In this document: positions 6,552-7,296 of the stretch, piece by piece
Layout of the letters: each line of letters starts with the position of its first letter
Position numbering within the stretch: the first letter of the stretch is position 1
NCBI GenBank assembly: GCA_964568075.1
Contig: CAZMOM010000057.1
Location: 1 to 7,296 of the forward strand
Direction of reading: 5' to 3'
Length of the DNA stretch: 7,296 bases
Source: MnTg04 sp964568075
Lineage (GTDB): Bacteria > Pseudomonadota > Gammaproteobacteria > Steroidobacterales > MnTg04
Notes under the pieces: generated by a model
The model's input: the letters and a program-made list of their open reading frames with translations, nothing else
What the model was told of the DNA's origin: nothing
The model's database searches: none
Translations under genes and position numbers: made by a program

Positions 6552-7232
6552 ATGGATACCCGGACAATGAGATTTCATGTAATTCTGTTTCTGGCTATTT
6601 CGTTGCCGGCGGCAGGCCTGGCAGAAACCGCCTTCGTTACCGATCAATTCGAGATAACATTGCGTAGCGGGCCCAGCACGGCAAACACGATCGTCAGATT
6701 GGTGGCGAGCGGTGCTGCCGTGGAGGTGCTTGAGGCAAATAAGGAAACGGGTTACAGCCGGGTCAGTATTGGACCGGGGATCGAAGGATATGTCCTGAGT
6801 CGGTATTTAATGGATCAGCGGTCGGCCCGGGACCAGCTCACCGGGATGCGTCAACAGCTCAGTAAACTGCGTCAGCGGAATCAGGATATGGGAGCCCAGC
6901 TGGCGCAAACCACGGCGAGCAGAGACGAGCTCAGCGAGGAGCGGGATCGGCTGATGCGAGATAACCGATCTCGATCCGCCGATCTCGAAAAAATCAAAAA
7001 GGTCTCTGCGAACGCAATAAAACTGGATCGGCAAAATCAGGAGTTACAGACTTCGGTTCAGACGCTGAAGCACAAACTGCAGTCGCAGGCGTCCGAGATT
7101 CAGTCTCTCAAGGACAAACGTAACAGGGACTGGTTTCTTGCAGGGGCGGCGGTTTTGATTGGCGGAATTCTAATGGGCCTTTTTCTTCCCAAAATCAGGT
7201 TGCGGCGGCGATCAAGTTGGAGTGATTTTTAG
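6552..7232 (+). CDS. TIGR04211-type SH3 domain-containing membrane protein (YgiM-like)
   Basis: This is a bitopic inner-membrane protein with a periplasmic SH3b domain, with the architecture of E. coli YgiM; its function is not well defined. From the first ATG it is 226 residues. A signal sequence runs from Met6 (MRFHVILFLAISLPAAGLA) with probable cleavage after Ala24. An SH3b domain covers about 26-88 (FVTDQFEITLRSGPS, then GYSRV and EGYVLSRYL). A long charged coiled coil spans about 90-190 and is rich in Gln, Arg, Glu and Leu heptads. One TM segment is about 194-212 (WFLAGAAVLIGGILMGLFL), and a basic cytoplasmic tail ends RLRRRSSWSDF. Neither ATG has a strong Shine-Dalgarno. The second ATG (6567) gives a more typical signal peptide and may be the real start. 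The neighbour upstream is the GFA pseudogene. No gene can be called in the 64 bases downstream. Confidence 0.93.
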   Translation: MDTRTMRFHVILFLAISLPAAGLAETAFVTDQFEITLRSGPSTANTIVRLVASGAAVEVLEANKETGYSRVSIGPGIEGYVLSRYLMDQRSARDQLTGMRQQLSKLRQRNQDMGAQLAQTTASRDELSEERDRLMRDNRSRSADLEKIKKVSANAIKLDRQNQELQTSVQTLKHKLQSQASEIQSLKDKRNRDWFLAGAAVLIGGILMGLFLPKIRLRRRSSWSDF

Positions 7233-7296
7233 ACTGGCGACCGCACCGCGACGGCAGGTTCGTTCTGTTAACTGCTTTCGCCCGCCAGGAACATCC

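Noticed and set aside
6186..6647. Minus-strand open frame of 153 codons across the pseudogene.
   Set aside because: It overlaps the start of the SH3 gene and the GFA remnant, both of which show family motifs on the plus strand; no motif is visible in the minus frame.
7268..7296. Minus-strand frame entering from the right edge and ending in TAA at 7270-7268 (last residues FLAGESS).
   Set aside because: Too short to support a gene call; a convergent gene end is possible but unproven.

Overview
The window looks like chromosome from a Gram-negative bacterium, most likely a gammaproteobacterium of moderate GC content. The reasons are an inner-membrane RND efflux permease with its periplasmic adaptor, a lipoprotein with a signal peptide, and a YgiM-type (TIGR04211) SH3-domain membrane protein, an architecture mainly known from gammaproteobacteria. 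I see no rRNA, tRNA, CRISPR array, insertion sequence, integrase or phage gene.

Left half, minus strand (4281 down to 64): a two-gene efflux operon. An RND permease of 1032 residues starts at a GTG with a clear Shine-Dalgarno. It is followed 15 bases later by a periplasmic adaptor of 367 residues. The order (permease first, adaptor second) is the reverse of the common one, and no outer-membrane channel gene lies in the window. Together the two proteins would form the inner-membrane and periplasmic parts of a tripartite pump whose substrate cannot be read from sequence. The permease has lost several of the charged proton-relay residues known from AcrB.

Middle (4282-4413): a 132-base divergent intergenic region that must hold the start signals for the pump operon and for the plus-strand genes. 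I could not find convincing sigma70 boxes there, only a spaced 6-base inverted repeat.

Right half, plus strand: a GNAT N-acetyltransferase (4414-4920), a putative TolB-like beta-propeller lipoprotein (5057-6043), a decayed gene of the GFA family (glutathione-dependent formaldehyde-activating enzyme-like, about 6076-6500), and a YgiM-like SH3/coiled-coil membrane protein (6552-7232). The GFA remnant explains the roughly 500-base gap between the lipoprotein and the SH3 gene. It has a broken start, at least one frameshift and two lost zinc-ligand cysteines. These plus-strand genes do not form an obvious pathway with the pump.

I found no convincing new system. The most notable signals are the GFA pseudogene and the unusual residue set and gene order of the RND pump.
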